Positions 26,248-35,096 of a stretch of 64,000 nucleotides of DNA are shown here, piece by piece (the stretch's first letter is position 1; every line of letters starts with the position of its first letter). A program made the position numbers and the translations under genes. This stretch comes from a bacterium YEK0313 (lineage in GTDB: Bacteria; Pseudomonadota; Alphaproteobacteria; Rhizobiales; Phreatobacteraceae). The notes under the pieces are model-generated. The model was not told where the DNA came from, made no database searches, and saw only the letters and a program-made list of their open reading frames with translations. The stretch spans positions 2,157,501-2,221,500 of the forward strand of contig CCMO02000001.1 in assembly GCA_000751295.2 (NCBI GenBank). The letters are read 5' to 3'.

Positions 26248-27009
26248 ATGGCCGCAATGCTGCAACTGACCAACGTGCTCATGCGTTTCGGCGGCATCGT
26301 CGCCATCAACAATTTCTCCATGGAGGTGGAGCAGGGCACGATCCACGCGCTGATCGGCCCGAACGGCGCCGGCAAGTCGACCGTGTTCAACTGCATCTCG
26401 CGCATCTACCAGCCCGCGACCGGCCGCATCGTCGTGGCCGGCCGCGACGTCACCGGCCTGCCGCCGCACGCCATGGCCGGGCTCGGCGTTGCGCGCACCT
26501 TCCAGAACCTCGAACTGTTCAACGAGCTCAGCGTGATCGAGAATGTCATGCTCGGCGCCTATGCCCATGCCGAGACGGGCTTCTGGCAGCGCCTCAAGCC
26601 GCGCTCGCCCGAGACGCGCGGCCGGGCCGAGGCCATCCTCGAACAGACCGGGCTCAAGGACTTTCGTGACGTCAAGGCCAACAGTCTGGATTTCGGGCGG
26701 CAGAAGCTCCTGGAGCTCGCCCGCGCTCTCGCCGGCACGCCGAAGCTGCTCCTGCTCGACGAGCCGGCCGCCGGCCTGCGCTCGCGCGAGATCGACCGCC
26801 TCGACCAGATCCTGACCGACCTCAACCGGCGCCAGGGCATTACCATTCTGCTCGTCGAGCACGTCATGCAGCTCGTCATGTCGATTTCCAGCCGCATCAC
26901 GGTGCTCAATTTCGGTGAGAAGATCGCCGAGGGCTCGCCGGCCGAGGTGAAGACCCATCCGCGTGTCGTCGAGGCCTATCTGGGCGCGGAGGCCGCCGGC
27001 CATGGCTGA
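26248..27009 (+). CDS. Liv-type ABC transporter ATP-binding protein (LivG-like)
   Basis: A 253-residue ABC ATPase with Walker A GPNGAGKST near residue 37, Walker B LLLLDEPAAGL near 170 and the switch His in LLVEHVM. The signature helix reads LDFGRQKLLELARAL where the family usually has LSYGxQ: Ser is replaced by Asp in the C-loop core, a variation that also occurs in other LivG proteins but is worth noting. The ATG at 26248 is the first residue of the conserved fold. Its end overlaps livF by 8 bases. It powers the Liv-type importer on the cytoplasmic face. Confidence 0.94.
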   Translation: MAAMLQLTNVLMRFGGIVAINNFSMEVEQGTIHALIGPNGAGKSTVFNCISRIYQPATGRIVVAGRDVTGLPPHAMAGLGVARTFQNLELFNELSVIENVMLGAYAHAETGFWQRLKPRSPETRGRAEAILEQTGLKDFRDVKANSLDFGRQKLLELARALAGTPKLLLLDEPAAGLRSREIDRLDQILTDLNRRQGITILLVEHVMQLVMSISSRITVLNFGEKIAEGSPAEVKTHPRVVEAYLGAEAAGHG

Positions 27010-27718
27010 ACTTCTCGAACTTGCCGGCGTCTCGGCCGGCTACGGCCGCATCGAGGCTCTGTCTGGCGTCAGCCTCAAAGTGCCCGAAGGCGGCATCGTC
27101 GCGCTGCTCGGCGCCAATGGCGCGGGCAAGAGCACGACGCTCAACGTCATCTCCGGCATCGTTCCCGCGAGCGCCGGCGAGGTGCGCTTCCGCGGCCAGT
27201 CGATCACCCGCCTGCGCTCCGACCAGGTGGTGGCGCGCGGCATCTCCCAGGTGCCCGAGGGGCGGGAGGTGTTCCGCGACATGAGCGTCGAGGAAAATCT
27301 CGTCATCGGCGCGCAATTGCGCAGCGACCGGGCCGGCATTGCCCGGGACATCGCGGTGATGACCGGCTATTTCCCGATCCTCGCCACCCGCTTCCGCCAG
27401 ATGGCCGGCACCCTGTCGGGCGGCGAGCAGCAGATGCTGCTCATTGCCCGCGCGCTGATGGCGCGGCCGAGCCTGCTGCTGCTCGACGAGCCCTCGCTCG
27501 GCCTCGCGCCGCTCCTGGTCAAGCAGATCTTCGACATCCTGGTGACGCTGCACCGCGAGCAGAATCTCACCCTTCTGATCGTCGAGCAGAACGCGGCCGT
27601 CGCGCTCGCCGTCTCGCAATATGCCTACATCCTGGAGAACGGCGAGATCGTCGCCGAAGGCGCCTCGGCCACCCTTGCCAAGGACGACGCCATCCGCCGC
27701 GCCTATCTCGGCGCATGA
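27002..27718 (+). CDS. Liv-type ABC transporter ATP-binding protein (LivF-like)
   Basis: A 238-residue second ABC ATPase of the importer. Walker A is GANGAGKST near residue 37, the signature is LSGGEQQMLLIARALM near 137, and Walker B is LLLLDEPSLGLAP, a LivF hallmark. VPEGREVFRDMSVEENLVIGA is the LivF Q-loop region. It starts inside the end of livG, which gives coupled translation and equal amounts. The next gene, an SDR, begins within 15 bases. Confidence 0.94.
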   Translation: MAELLELAGVSAGYGRIEALSGVSLKVPEGGIVALLGANGAGKSTTLNVISGIVPASAGEVRFRGQSITRLRSDQVVARGISQVPEGREVFRDMSVEENLVIGAQLRSDRAGIARDIAVMTGYFPILATRFRQMAGTLSGGEQQMLLIARALMARPSLLLLDEPSLGLAPLLVKQIFDILVTLHREQNLTLLIVEQNAAVALAVSQYAYILENGEIVAEGASATLAKDDAIRRAYLGA

Positions 27719-27732
27719 CCGGAGCTGACGCC

Positions 27733-28461
27733 ATGACCAAGCCCTACGCCCTCGTCACCGGCGGAGCCAGCGGCATCGGCCGCGCGATCACGCGCCGGCT
27801 CGCCGCCGACGGCTTCCACGTCGTGGTGGTCGATCTCAATGGGACGCTCGCGGCCGAGGCGGTGGCCGAGGTCGCGGCGGCGAGCGGCTCGGCCGAGGCG
27901 CGCATTCTCGACATCACCGATGAAGCCGGCGTCGAGGCGCTGATCGGCGCGTTGCCGCCGCTCGCAGCGCTCGTCAACAATGCCGGCATCTTCACGGACC
28001 AGCCCTTCGCCGCGGCGACCGCAGCCGATTTCCGGCGCACCTACGAGGTCAACGTCATCGCGCCGTTCCTGCTGGCGCGGGCGGCCGTGGCGCGCATGGG
28101 CGAGGGCGGCCGGATCGTCAATATCGCCTCGCGTGCCTATCTCGGTGCGAAGAACCAGATCGACTATGTCGCCTCCAAGGGCGCCGTGGTGAGCTTCACC
28201 CGGGCGCTGGCCATGGAGGTGATCGGCCGCGGCATCGCGGTCAATGCGGTGGCGCCGGGCCTCATCGACACGCCGATCCTCCGGGCCCTGACGCCGGAGC
28301 GGCTGAAGGCCCAGCTCGCGCTGCAGCCGACCGGCGCGGCGGGACGGCCGGAAGACATCGCCCATGCCGTCTCCTTCCTTGCCTCGCCTTCGACCTGCTT
28401 CATCACCGGCCAGGTCCTGTTCGTCGACGGCGGCAAGTCGCTCGGCGGCTCGGCGGTGTGA
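27733..28461 (+). CDS. SDR-family oxidoreductase
   Basis: A 242-residue classical SDR: cofactor loop TGGASGIGRAI near residue 9, Asp in VVVVDLNG for NAD+, NNAG near 83 and catalytic Tyr-x3-Lys in IDYVASKGAVV. The end LFVDGGKSLGG is typical. The ATG at 27733 has GGAGCTG before it; an in-frame ATG at 27715 overlaps the livF stop and is less likely by ribosome site. It is the second SDR of the operon and probably acts on the same imported compound or an intermediate. Confidence 0.92.
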   Translation: MTKPYALVTGGASGIGRAITRRLAADGFHVVVVDLNGTLAAEAVAEVAAASGSAEARILDITDEAGVEALIGALPPLAALVNNAGIFTDQPFAAATAADFRRTYEVNVIAPFLLARAAVARMGEGGRIVNIASRAYLGAKNQIDYVASKGAVVSFTRALAMEVIGRGIAVNAVAPGLIDTPILRALTPERLKAQLALQPTGAAGRPEDIAHAVSFLASPSTCFITGQVLFVDGGKSLGGSAV

Positions 28462-28593
28462 TGGCGGCGGCCGCGGATGTTGCGAGGGATCTGACGAGCG
28501 CTGCATCGAGACCACCCGCGGTGCAGCGCTTATCAAAGCGCCGCGGACGTTCCCCGACCCACAAGATCTGATCCACAGTCAGAGGTGCCGCTC

Positions 28594-29364
28594 ATGACCG
28601 ATCCTTTCGTTGCCCTGGTGACCGGTGCCGGCTCTGGCATCGGTCGTGCCACCACCTTGCGCCTCGTGCGGGCCGGTGCCCGCGTCGTTGCGGTCGATCT
28701 CAATCCCGATGGGCTCGCCGAGACGGTTGCCCTGTCAGGCGATGCAGCGGCGATCGAGACCCTCGTCATGGACGTCACCGCCGACGAGGCGCCATCGATC
28801 GCGGTCGGCCGCGCCATCGCGCGCTTCGGCCGGCTCGACTGGCTGGTCAACAATGCCGGCATCGGCGCCGCCAAGGCCGCGCATCTGACCAGCGACGCCG
28901 AATGGGATCGCTATGTCCAGGTCAATCTGCGCCAGCTTTTCCGCTTCTCGCGCGAAGCGCTGCCGCATCTCGTTGCCGGCCGCGGCGCCATCGTCAATGT
29001 CGCCTCGGTGTTCGGCCTGTTCGGCCATCCCGGCACGGCGCCCTATGCCGCCACCAAGGCGGCGGTGGTCGGGCTGACGCACCAGATGGCGGCCGACTAC
29101 GGCCCACAGGGCATCCGGGTCAATGCGGTCGCTCCCGGTGTCATCGAGACCGCCCTGACGCGCAGCCGGATCGACGGCGATGCGCGTTTCCAGGCGCTCA
29201 ACATCGACCCCATCCCGTTCCCCCGCCTCGGCCGGCCCGAGGATGTCGCCAATGCCATCCATTTCCTGGTTTCGGAGGAGGCCGCCTATATTTCCGGCCA
29301 TGTCCTTGCGGTCGACGGCGGCTGGAGCGTCACCAACTATTCGCGCCGCGGAGCCGCATTGTGA
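28594..29364 (+). CDS. SDR-family oxidoreductase
   Basis: A 256-residue classical SDR with TGAGSGIGRATT, VAVDLNPDG (NAD+ type), NNAG, the catalytic PYAATKAAVVG (Tyr-x3-Lys) and a C-terminal LAVDGGWSVTNY. The ATG at 28594 has AGAGGTG upstream. A gap of 132 bases separates it from the previous SDR, which leaves room for an internal promoter. Its stop overlaps the GTG of the flavin dehydrogenase (GTGA), so those two proteins are translationally coupled, suggesting consecutive steps: alcohol to ketone, then dehydrogenation next to the ketone. Confidence 0.92.
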   Translation: MTDPFVALVTGAGSGIGRATTLRLVRAGARVVAVDLNPDGLAETVALSGDAAAIETLVMDVTADEAPSIAVGRAIARFGRLDWLVNNAGIGAAKAAHLTSDAEWDRYVQVNLRQLFRFSREALPHLVAGRGAIVNVASVFGLFGHPGTAPYAATKAAVVGLTHQMAADYGPQGIRVNAVAPGVIETALTRSRIDGDARFQALNIDPIPFPRLGRPEDVANAIHFLVSEEAAYISGHVLAVDGGWSVTNYSRRGAAL

Positions 29365-31055
29365 GCCAGCATTGGGATCGCGAGGTCGATGTCGTGGCGG
29401 TTGGCGCCGGCGCCGGCGGCATGAGCGCGGCGCTGACCGCCGCGATCGAGGGGCTCGAGACGGTGATCGTCGAAAAGACGGATTTTGTCGGTGGGTCGAC
29501 GGCGGTCTCGGGCGGCGCAGTCTGGATTCCCGGCAATGAGCAGGCAGCGGCCGTCGGCCACGGCGAGCCGTTCGAGGCCGCCAAGCTCTATCTCGACCAG
29601 ATCGTCGGCAACTGGTCGAGCGATGCCATGAAGCTCGCCTTCCTGAAGGCCGGCCCGGAGATGGTTTCCTATTTTCACCGGCACAGCCACGTGCGGCTCG
29701 CCGCCCGCGCCTATTCGCCCGATTATTATCCCGACACGCCCGGTGCCTCGCTCGGCGGGCGCGCCATGGATCCCGTCGCCTTCGACGGCCGCCTGCTCGG
29801 CGCCGACTTTGCGCGGTTGCGCCACCCCCTGAAGGAATTCGTGGTGCTGGGGGGCATGATGGTCACCGTCACCGACGTGAACCATCTGCTGAAGGCGACG
29901 AAATCCTTTGCCTCCTGGCGCCACGGCATGGCGCTCGTGCTTCGCTATGCCCGCGACCGGCTGAAATACCGCCGCGGCACGCGCCTGGTTCTCGGCAATG
30001 CCCTCGCGGCGCGGCTGTTCCGCAGCGTGCTTGACCGCGGCGTCGAGGTCCTGACGGGGACGCCGGCACGCCGGCTCGTCGTCGAAGCCGGCCGTGTCGC
30101 CGGCGTGGTGGTCGAGCACCGGGGCCGGGAGTGGGCCATCCGCGCCCGCCGCGGCGTGGTGCTCGCGACCGGCGGCTTTCCCAACGATCCGGACCGGCGA
30201 CGCGCCTTCCTGCCCGAGGGCATCGGGCTCTGGTCGATGGCGCCCGAAGGCAATAGCGGCGACGGCCTGCGTCTCGGCGAGGCGGCCGGCGCGGCCCTGC
30301 GCCGGGACAACGCCAGCAACATCTTCATGACGCCCATCTCGATCCTGAAGAAGCCGGATGGCTCGGAGGTCAAATATCCCCATCTCGTCTGGGACCGGGC
30401 CAAACCCGGCCTGATGGCCGTCAACGGCGCCGGCCGGCGCTTCGTCAATGAATCGACCTCCTATCACGAGTTCAGTCTCGCCATGATCGAGGGGCAGCGG
30501 ACGGAGCCGACCATTCCCTCCTTCCTGATCTGCGACGCGGCCTTTCTCAGGCGCTGGGGGCTTGGCCTCGCGCTGCCGGGCGGGCGGCCGTTCCGCCACC
30601 TGGTCGAGGCGGGCTATCTTTACGAGTCCTCGAGCCTGGAGGGGCTGGCCGCAAAGCTCGGCCTGCCGCCGGCGGCGCTCGCCGACAGCGCGGCGCGCTT
30701 CAATCGCTACGCCGCCGAGGGCGCCGATCCTGAATTCGGCAAGGGCGGCACCGCCTACAACCGCTATCTCGGCGACGGCGAGGCCGGCGGCAATCCGTGC
30801 CTCGGCCCGCTCGACACGCCGCCGTTCTATGCGGTCAAGGTCTATCCCGGCGATATCGGAACGGCCGGCGGCATCGTCACGGATGGCGAGGCGAGGGCGC
30901 TCGATCGGGATGGCCGCCCGATCCCTGGGCTTTTCGCCTGCGGCAATGACATGAATTCGGTCATGGCGGGCACCTATCCGGGCCCAGGCATCACGCTCGG
31001 TCCGGCCATGACCTTCGGTTATCTTGCCGGAAAGGCGCTCGTGGCCGGCACGTGA
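29361..31055 (+). CDS. FAD-dependent dehydrogenase, 3-ketosteroid delta-1-dehydrogenase-like
   Basis: A 564-residue flavoprotein of the fumarate reductase/KstD group. The FAD site is VDVVAVGAGAGGMSAAL near residues 8-24 with VIVEKTDFVGGSTAVSGG following. The C-terminus has GNDMNSVMAGTYPGPGITLGP, a strong KstD-type motif. KstD enzymes remove hydrogens from C1-C2 next to a ring ketone; related enzymes desaturate cyclohexanone carboxylates on the way to aromatics. The start is GTG at 29361, overlapping the SDR stop. Placed after three SDRs and a Liv importer, it suggests oxidation of an alicyclic or steroid-like acid. The exact substrate is inferred. Confidence 0.9.
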   Translation: MSQHWDREVDVVAVGAGAGGMSAALTAAIEGLETVIVEKTDFVGGSTAVSGGAVWIPGNEQAAAVGHGEPFEAAKLYLDQIVGNWSSDAMKLAFLKAGPEMVSYFHRHSHVRLAARAYSPDYYPDTPGASLGGRAMDPVAFDGRLLGADFARLRHPLKEFVVLGGMMVTVTDVNHLLKATKSFASWRHGMALVLRYARDRLKYRRGTRLVLGNALAARLFRSVLDRGVEVLTGTPARRLVVEAGRVAGVVVEHRGREWAIRARRGVVLATGGFPNDPDRRRAFLPEGIGLWSMAPEGNSGDGLRLGEAAGAALRRDNASNIFMTPISILKKPDGSEVKYPHLVWDRAKPGLMAVNGAGRRFVNESTSYHEFSLAMIEGQRTEPTIPSFLICDAAFLRRWGLGLALPGGRPFRHLVEAGYLYESSSLEGLAAKLGLPPAALADSAARFNRYAAEGADPEFGKGGTAYNRYLGDGEAGGNPCLGPLDTPPFYAVKVYPGDIGTAGGIVTDGEARALDRDGRPIPGLFACGNDMNSVMAGTYPGPGITLGPAMTFGYLAGKALVAGT

Positions 31056-31195
31056 CGTGCGGAAGCGCGTCCGGTTGACCTGCCAGGTCATTGCGTCAAA
31101 GCCGACACATCGGCCCAAAAATCGGTCAGATGTCAGCAAAATGTAAGAATTAAACGCTGGCATACTGGCACGGAGTGCAATAAGCGCTCGCGACC

Positions 31196-32806
31196 ATGCC
31201 CCAGTCACGTCAGCCGATCCGGCCGCCCCGGCCTTTCGTCGATCTGAGCCGCGGCCAGATCGCGCTCCTGTTCGTTGCCATGATGGCGATCGTCTCGGCG
31301 CCGATCCTTCTGCATCCGTTGCCGCCGATGTCCGATTATGCGAACCATCTGGCGCGCATGCACGTGATTGCCGACGGCGCGCGTGATCCCGACCTCTCGC
31401 GCTTCTACCAGATCAACTGGCAGATCGTGCCGAACCTCGTCATGGACGTGGTCGTGCCGGCACTGACCCGGTTCATGGACGTCTATCTCGCCGGCGAGAT
31501 CTTCCTGATTCTGACCTTCCTGCTGATCATGTCGGGCACGCTGGCCTTCAACCGGGCTCTGTTCGGCCACTGGTCGGCGCTGCCGCTGATCGGCTTTCCA
31601 CTGCTCTACAATTACGTGTTGCTGGTCGGCGTGCTGAACTATGTGTTCGGTTTCGGCCTGGCGCTCTGGGGGCTCGCCGCCTGGGTCCACCTGCGCGAAC
31701 GCAACATCGTCCTGCGCCTCGCCGTCGCGGCGCTGTTCGTCTGTGCCCTGTTCTTCTGTCACCTCTATGTCGTCGGCGTTTTCGGGCTCGGGCTCCTGGC
31801 GATCGAGATCGAGCGGCTCTATCACCGACGCGACATCCCGCTGATGCGGCGCCTGGCCGATTTCTGCGCCACCGGAATCCCTTTTCTGCCGGTGCTGCCC
31901 CTGCTCAGGGCGAGCCCGACCTGGGGACTGGCGGCCGACAATTCCTGGGAGCCGAAGGGCAAGATCGACGGGCTGATCTACGTCATCGAAATCTATTCGG
32001 ACGCGGTCGCCTTCGCGCTGACCGGCATCGTCGTGGTGGCCGCCGCCTGGGCGCTGCGCCACAAGGTGCTGCGCTTCCATGCCATCACCTGGCCGCTGCT
32101 CGTCGTCAGCGCCATCGTCTACATGGCCATGCCGCGGGTGATGTTCGGCTCCTATCTCGCCGACCAGCGCCTGCCGGTGGCGGTCGCCTACATGCTGATC
32201 GCCTGCATCAATGTCGATCTGCGCCACGTCTTCGTGCGGCGCGGCTTCATCGTGGTGCTGCTGGCGCTGATCGCGGTGCGCACGGCCGAGGTGCAGCTCG
32301 CCTGGGCCCAGTTGTCGCGCGGTCCGCTCGCGGTCCAGCAGTCGATGCAGCAGCTGACCCGTGGCGCCAAGGTGCTGGTCGCCTATGGCGAGCGCGACGC
32401 CGGCGACAGCGTGCGCGACTACGGCCTTGTCCATGCCGCCTGCCTCGCGATCATCGAACGCTCGGCCCTGGTGACGACCGCCTTCACCGTGGCCGGCAAG
32501 CAGATCATGCATGTGCGTTCGGCCTATCGCGACCGGGTCGACACCGAGGACGGCACGCCGCCGACGGTCGATCAGTTGCGCGCCGCGCTGGAGCCCGTCG
32601 ACAGCGAGGACAGCCATTACTGGGACACCTGGTGGGAACACTACGACTACGTCTATGTCGTGTTCACCGATCCGGACCGGGAGAATCCGGTGCCCGACCA
32701 GCTCGAACTCGTGTTCAGCGGACCGCGCTTCCAGCTCTACAAGATCATCAAGAACCGGCCGGCCGAAGCGCCCGGAGTCAGCGGAGCGCCTGCCACAAAT
32801 CCTTGA
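31196..32806 (+). CDS. Multi-spanning membrane protein, function unknown (GT-C-like topology)
   Basis: A 536-residue integral membrane protein. The first helix is at about 22-42, followed by an acidic periplasmic-type loop with PMSDYANHLARMHV, then about nine more hydrophobic segments to residue 365 and a soluble C-terminal part. The Asp-Tyr-x-Asn-His pattern after helix 1 and the topology recall GT-C glycosyltransferases, which use a lipid-linked sugar, but no catalytic assignment is secure. It has its own 140-base upstream region and overlaps by 29 bases, tail to tail, a mini-kinase gene on the other strand. Function unknown. Confidence 0.8.
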   Translation: MPQSRQPIRPPRPFVDLSRGQIALLFVAMMAIVSAPILLHPLPPMSDYANHLARMHVIADGARDPDLSRFYQINWQIVPNLVMDVVVPALTRFMDVYLAGEIFLILTFLLIMSGTLAFNRALFGHWSALPLIGFPLLYNYVLLVGVLNYVFGFGLALWGLAAWVHLRERNIVLRLAVAALFVCALFFCHLYVVGVFGLGLLAIEIERLYHRRDIPLMRRLADFCATGIPFLPVLPLLRASPTWGLAADNSWEPKGKIDGLIYVIEIYSDAVAFALTGIVVVAAAWALRHKVLRFHAITWPLLVVSAIVYMAMPRVMFGSYLADQRLPVAVAYMLIACINVDLRHVFVRRGFIVVLLALIAVRTAEVQLAWAQLSRGPLAVQQSMQQLTRGAKVLVAYGERDAGDSVRDYGLVHAACLAIIERSALVTTAFTVAGKQIMHVRSAYRDRVDTEDGTPPTVDQLRAALEPVDSEDSHYWDTWWEHYDYVYVVFTDPDRENPVPDQLELVFSGPRFQLYKIIKNRPAEAPGVSGAPATNP

Positions 32807-33383
32807 AGCCGAAGGGTTTGAACAACCGGCCGAGGGCGCGGACATCACCTTCGATATTGGTGTTGTCGCGGCCGGGCCGACCATAGTCGCAGTCGACCAT
32901 GCGGATCGCGCCCGAGGGCGTGACGACCAGGTTCTCGGGCTCGAAATCACCGAGCGCGAGGCCGCGCGCGTGCACGCGCTTCACCTTGGCGAGGAAGGCG
33001 GAGACCTGTTCGCGGCTGCAGGCGGACAGCGGCGTCGGCCCGTGCTCGATCCATTCCTGGATCATGTAGTGGTGGCCGAGCCCGTCATGGCTCCACAGGA
33101 ACAGGTGGCCCATATGGTGGTAGCGCGGCAGAATGGCGATGTCGCCGACCCGCTCCAGGACATCGGCATAATGGGCGACGAGCTTCAGGTTGAGAATGGC
33201 CTGCCGGTCGTCGAACTGATCGTAGATCTTGAACGCGCGGCGAATGCCGGTCGGCAGCTCGCGGCACAGATAGGTTTCGGCGGTCCAGCCGCTGCCGAGC
33301 CGGTCCAGGATCTCGTAATTGCCCACGCGAAATCCCGCGGGAATGTCGAAACGGACGGCCTCGCCGTCGAATATGCTGGTCAC
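32778..33383 (-). CDS. Minimal protein kinase-like protein
   Basis: A 201-residue kinase-fold protein, far shorter than the usual 260-300. It keeps the key residues: Gly-rich loop LGSGWTAETY near 29, Lys52 in AFKIY, catalytic Asp146 and Asn151 in GDFEPEN, and the metal Asp166 in CDYG. After that only about 35 residues remain, so the normal activation segment and C-lobe helices are missing. It could be a small Kdo/InaA- or aminoglycoside-kinase-like enzyme or a pared-down Ser/Thr kinase. The HRD motif is changed to ALGD. It converges with the membrane protein gene and overlaps it by 29 bases. The target is unknown. Confidence 0.8.
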   Translation of the reverse strand: MTSIFDGEAVRFDIPAGFRVGNYEILDRLGSGWTAETYLCRELPTGIRRAFKIYDQFDDRQAILNLKLVAHYADVLERVGDIAILPRYHHMGHLFLWSHDGLGHHYMIQEWIEHGPTPLSACSREQVSAFLAKVKRVHARGLALGDFEPENLVVTPSGAIRMVDCDYGRPGRDNTNIEGDVRALGRLFKPFGFKDLWQALR

Positions 33384-33467
33384 GCTGAGCTCCGGCCCTG
33401 ACTGCGGCCGGCGGAGCTTAACCGATTTGGTCGCGCGCCGCGCCGGCCGACGCCAGGCATGACGGCA

Positions 33468-35003
33468 TCAGCCGGCGGCCTTGCCGAACCGTTCGACCAG
33501 CAGGAATTTCTGCACCTTGCCCGTCGGCGTCCGTGGCAGAGGCTCGGTCTGCAGTATGAACTGCTTCGGCGTCTTGAACCCGGCGAGGTGCTGGCGGCAA
33601 TGCGCCTCCAGCGTCGCGGCGGTCAGGTCCGAGCCGTCCGCCACGACCACGAGACCGGTCACGCGCGCGCCCCACATATCGTCGGGCAGGGCGAACACCG
33701 CGCAGTCGGCCACGCCGGGACAGCGCAGGATGATCTCCTCGACCTCGGCGGCATGCACGTTCTGGCCGCCGGTGACGATCATGTCCTTCTTCCGGCCGCG
33801 GATGAACAGATAGCCGTCGGTATCGATGCTGCCGAGATCGCCGGTATGGATCCAGCCATTGCGGAAGGTTTCCGCCGACTTCTGCGGGTTCTCGAAATAG
33901 GCGGTCACCGCATTGGGCGAGCGGCCGAGGATCTCGCCGAGCGCATCGGGCGGCAGCGTGCGGCCCTCGTCGTCGGCGATCCTGACCTCGCCGAACAGGA
34001 TGGCGCGCCCGACGGAATCGGGCCGCTTCGCGCGGTCCTCCGGCGTCGAGGCGACCAGCGCGCCGGTCTCCTGCATGCCGTAATATTCGTAGAGATGCGG
34101 GCAGAGCTTCTCGATCGTCTGCTCGCGGATGCTGGCCGGCAGGCTCGAACCGGCAAAGACCACCGCGCGCAGCGACGAGAGATCGCGTGGCGCTGCGGCG
34201 ATCGCCGGCATCAGCATGGCCGCCATGGTCGGCACCAGATTGACCATGGTCACCCGCTCCTCGGCGATCAGGCGCAGGACGTCGTTGGGTTCGAAATTGG
34301 CGATGACATTGGGAATGCCGTACATCACCGCCGCGGCGATCCAGGCGAAGCCGACGCGGCCGAAAGCCGGGAAGACGGTCAGCGCCACATCCTTGCGCGA
34401 CGTCTCGAAGGCCTGGAACATCGGCTGCAGCGTGCTGTTGTTGTACTGGGTCAGCACATAGGACTTGGGCAGGCCGGTCGTGCCCGAGGTCAGGTTGAAA
34501 TAGAACGGGTCGGCCTCGTCGATCTCGATCTCGACCGCTGCGGGCGATGCGGCAGCCAGCAGCTTTTCGTAGTCCCTGGCCGGGGCCGTGCCATCGCCGC
34601 CGATTTCGATCACATGTTTCAGAAGCGGCTGGGCGGCCGTGGCGGCGGCAGCGAATTTCGCCTCGTGGATGAGGCCGCTCGCCCCCATGGCCCGCATCAG
34701 CTCGACCATTTCGCTGGTGGCGAGGCGGTAGTTCAGCGGCAGGCCGACAATGCCGGTACGGGCGAGGGCGAAATAGATTTCCACCATCTCGGCGCGGTTG
34801 GAGGAGAGAAAGGCGACGACGTCACCTTTGGCGAAGCCGAGATCGCCGAGCGCATGGGCGAGTCGGTTGACCCGTTCGTTCACCGCCCGAAAAGTGTAGC
34901 GGCGGCCGGTTCCGGCACAGACGACCGCCGGGTCGTCGGGAAAGCGCAGGGCCGCGGTCTGGAGGATATTGCCGACCAGCATCTTGCCGAGGGAGCGATT
35001 CAT
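33468..35003 (-). CDS. Acyl-CoA synthetase
   Basis: A 511-residue adenylate-forming ligase with the ATP loop LTSGTTGLPKSYVLT near 175, YGMQETG near 305, TGDLGSIDTDGYLFIRGRKKDMI near 390-415, GGQNVHAAEVEE, and the C-terminal PTGKVQK lysine. It activates a carboxylic acid with ATP and CoA. It is the last gene of the leftward arm tetR-ligase-ligase and is divergent from the thiolase/dehydratase operon, so it probably feeds that beta-oxidation pathway. The ATG at 35003 is at the family start; a ribosome site TGGGACTGCC is only moderate. Confidence 0.93.
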   Translation of the reverse strand: MNRSLGKMLVGNILQTAALRFPDDPAVVCAGTGRRYTFRAVNERVNRLAHALGDLGFAKGDVVAFLSSNRAEMVEIYFALARTGIVGLPLNYRLATSEMVELMRAMGASGLIHEAKFAAAATAAQPLLKHVIEIGGDGTAPARDYEKLLAAASPAAVEIEIDEADPFYFNLTSGTTGLPKSYVLTQYNNSTLQPMFQAFETSRKDVALTVFPAFGRVGFAWIAAAVMYGIPNVIANFEPNDVLRLIAEERVTMVNLVPTMAAMLMPAIAAAPRDLSSLRAVVFAGSSLPASIREQTIEKLCPHLYEYYGMQETGALVASTPEDRAKRPDSVGRAILFGEVRIADDEGRTLPPDALGEILGRSPNAVTAYFENPQKSAETFRNGWIHTGDLGSIDTDGYLFIRGRKKDMIVTGGQNVHAAEVEEIILRCPGVADCAVFALPDDMWGARVTGLVVVADGSDLTAATLEAHCRQHLAGFKTPKQFILQTEPLPRTPTGKVQKFLLVERFGKAAG

Positions 35004-35096
35004 CGTGAGGCAGTCCCATCCCGTGAGGCGCCGCGCGGCGCGAGGGCGCGCGCGGCGGCTGTTGCGGTGCGAGTGGCCGGGGCGCCCGGCCCCGGT

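Noticed and set aside
33388..33418. Hairpin upstream of the mini-kinase gene
   Set aside because: The stem needs a 3-base bulge and has no T-run on either strand, so neither terminator nor operator can be supported.
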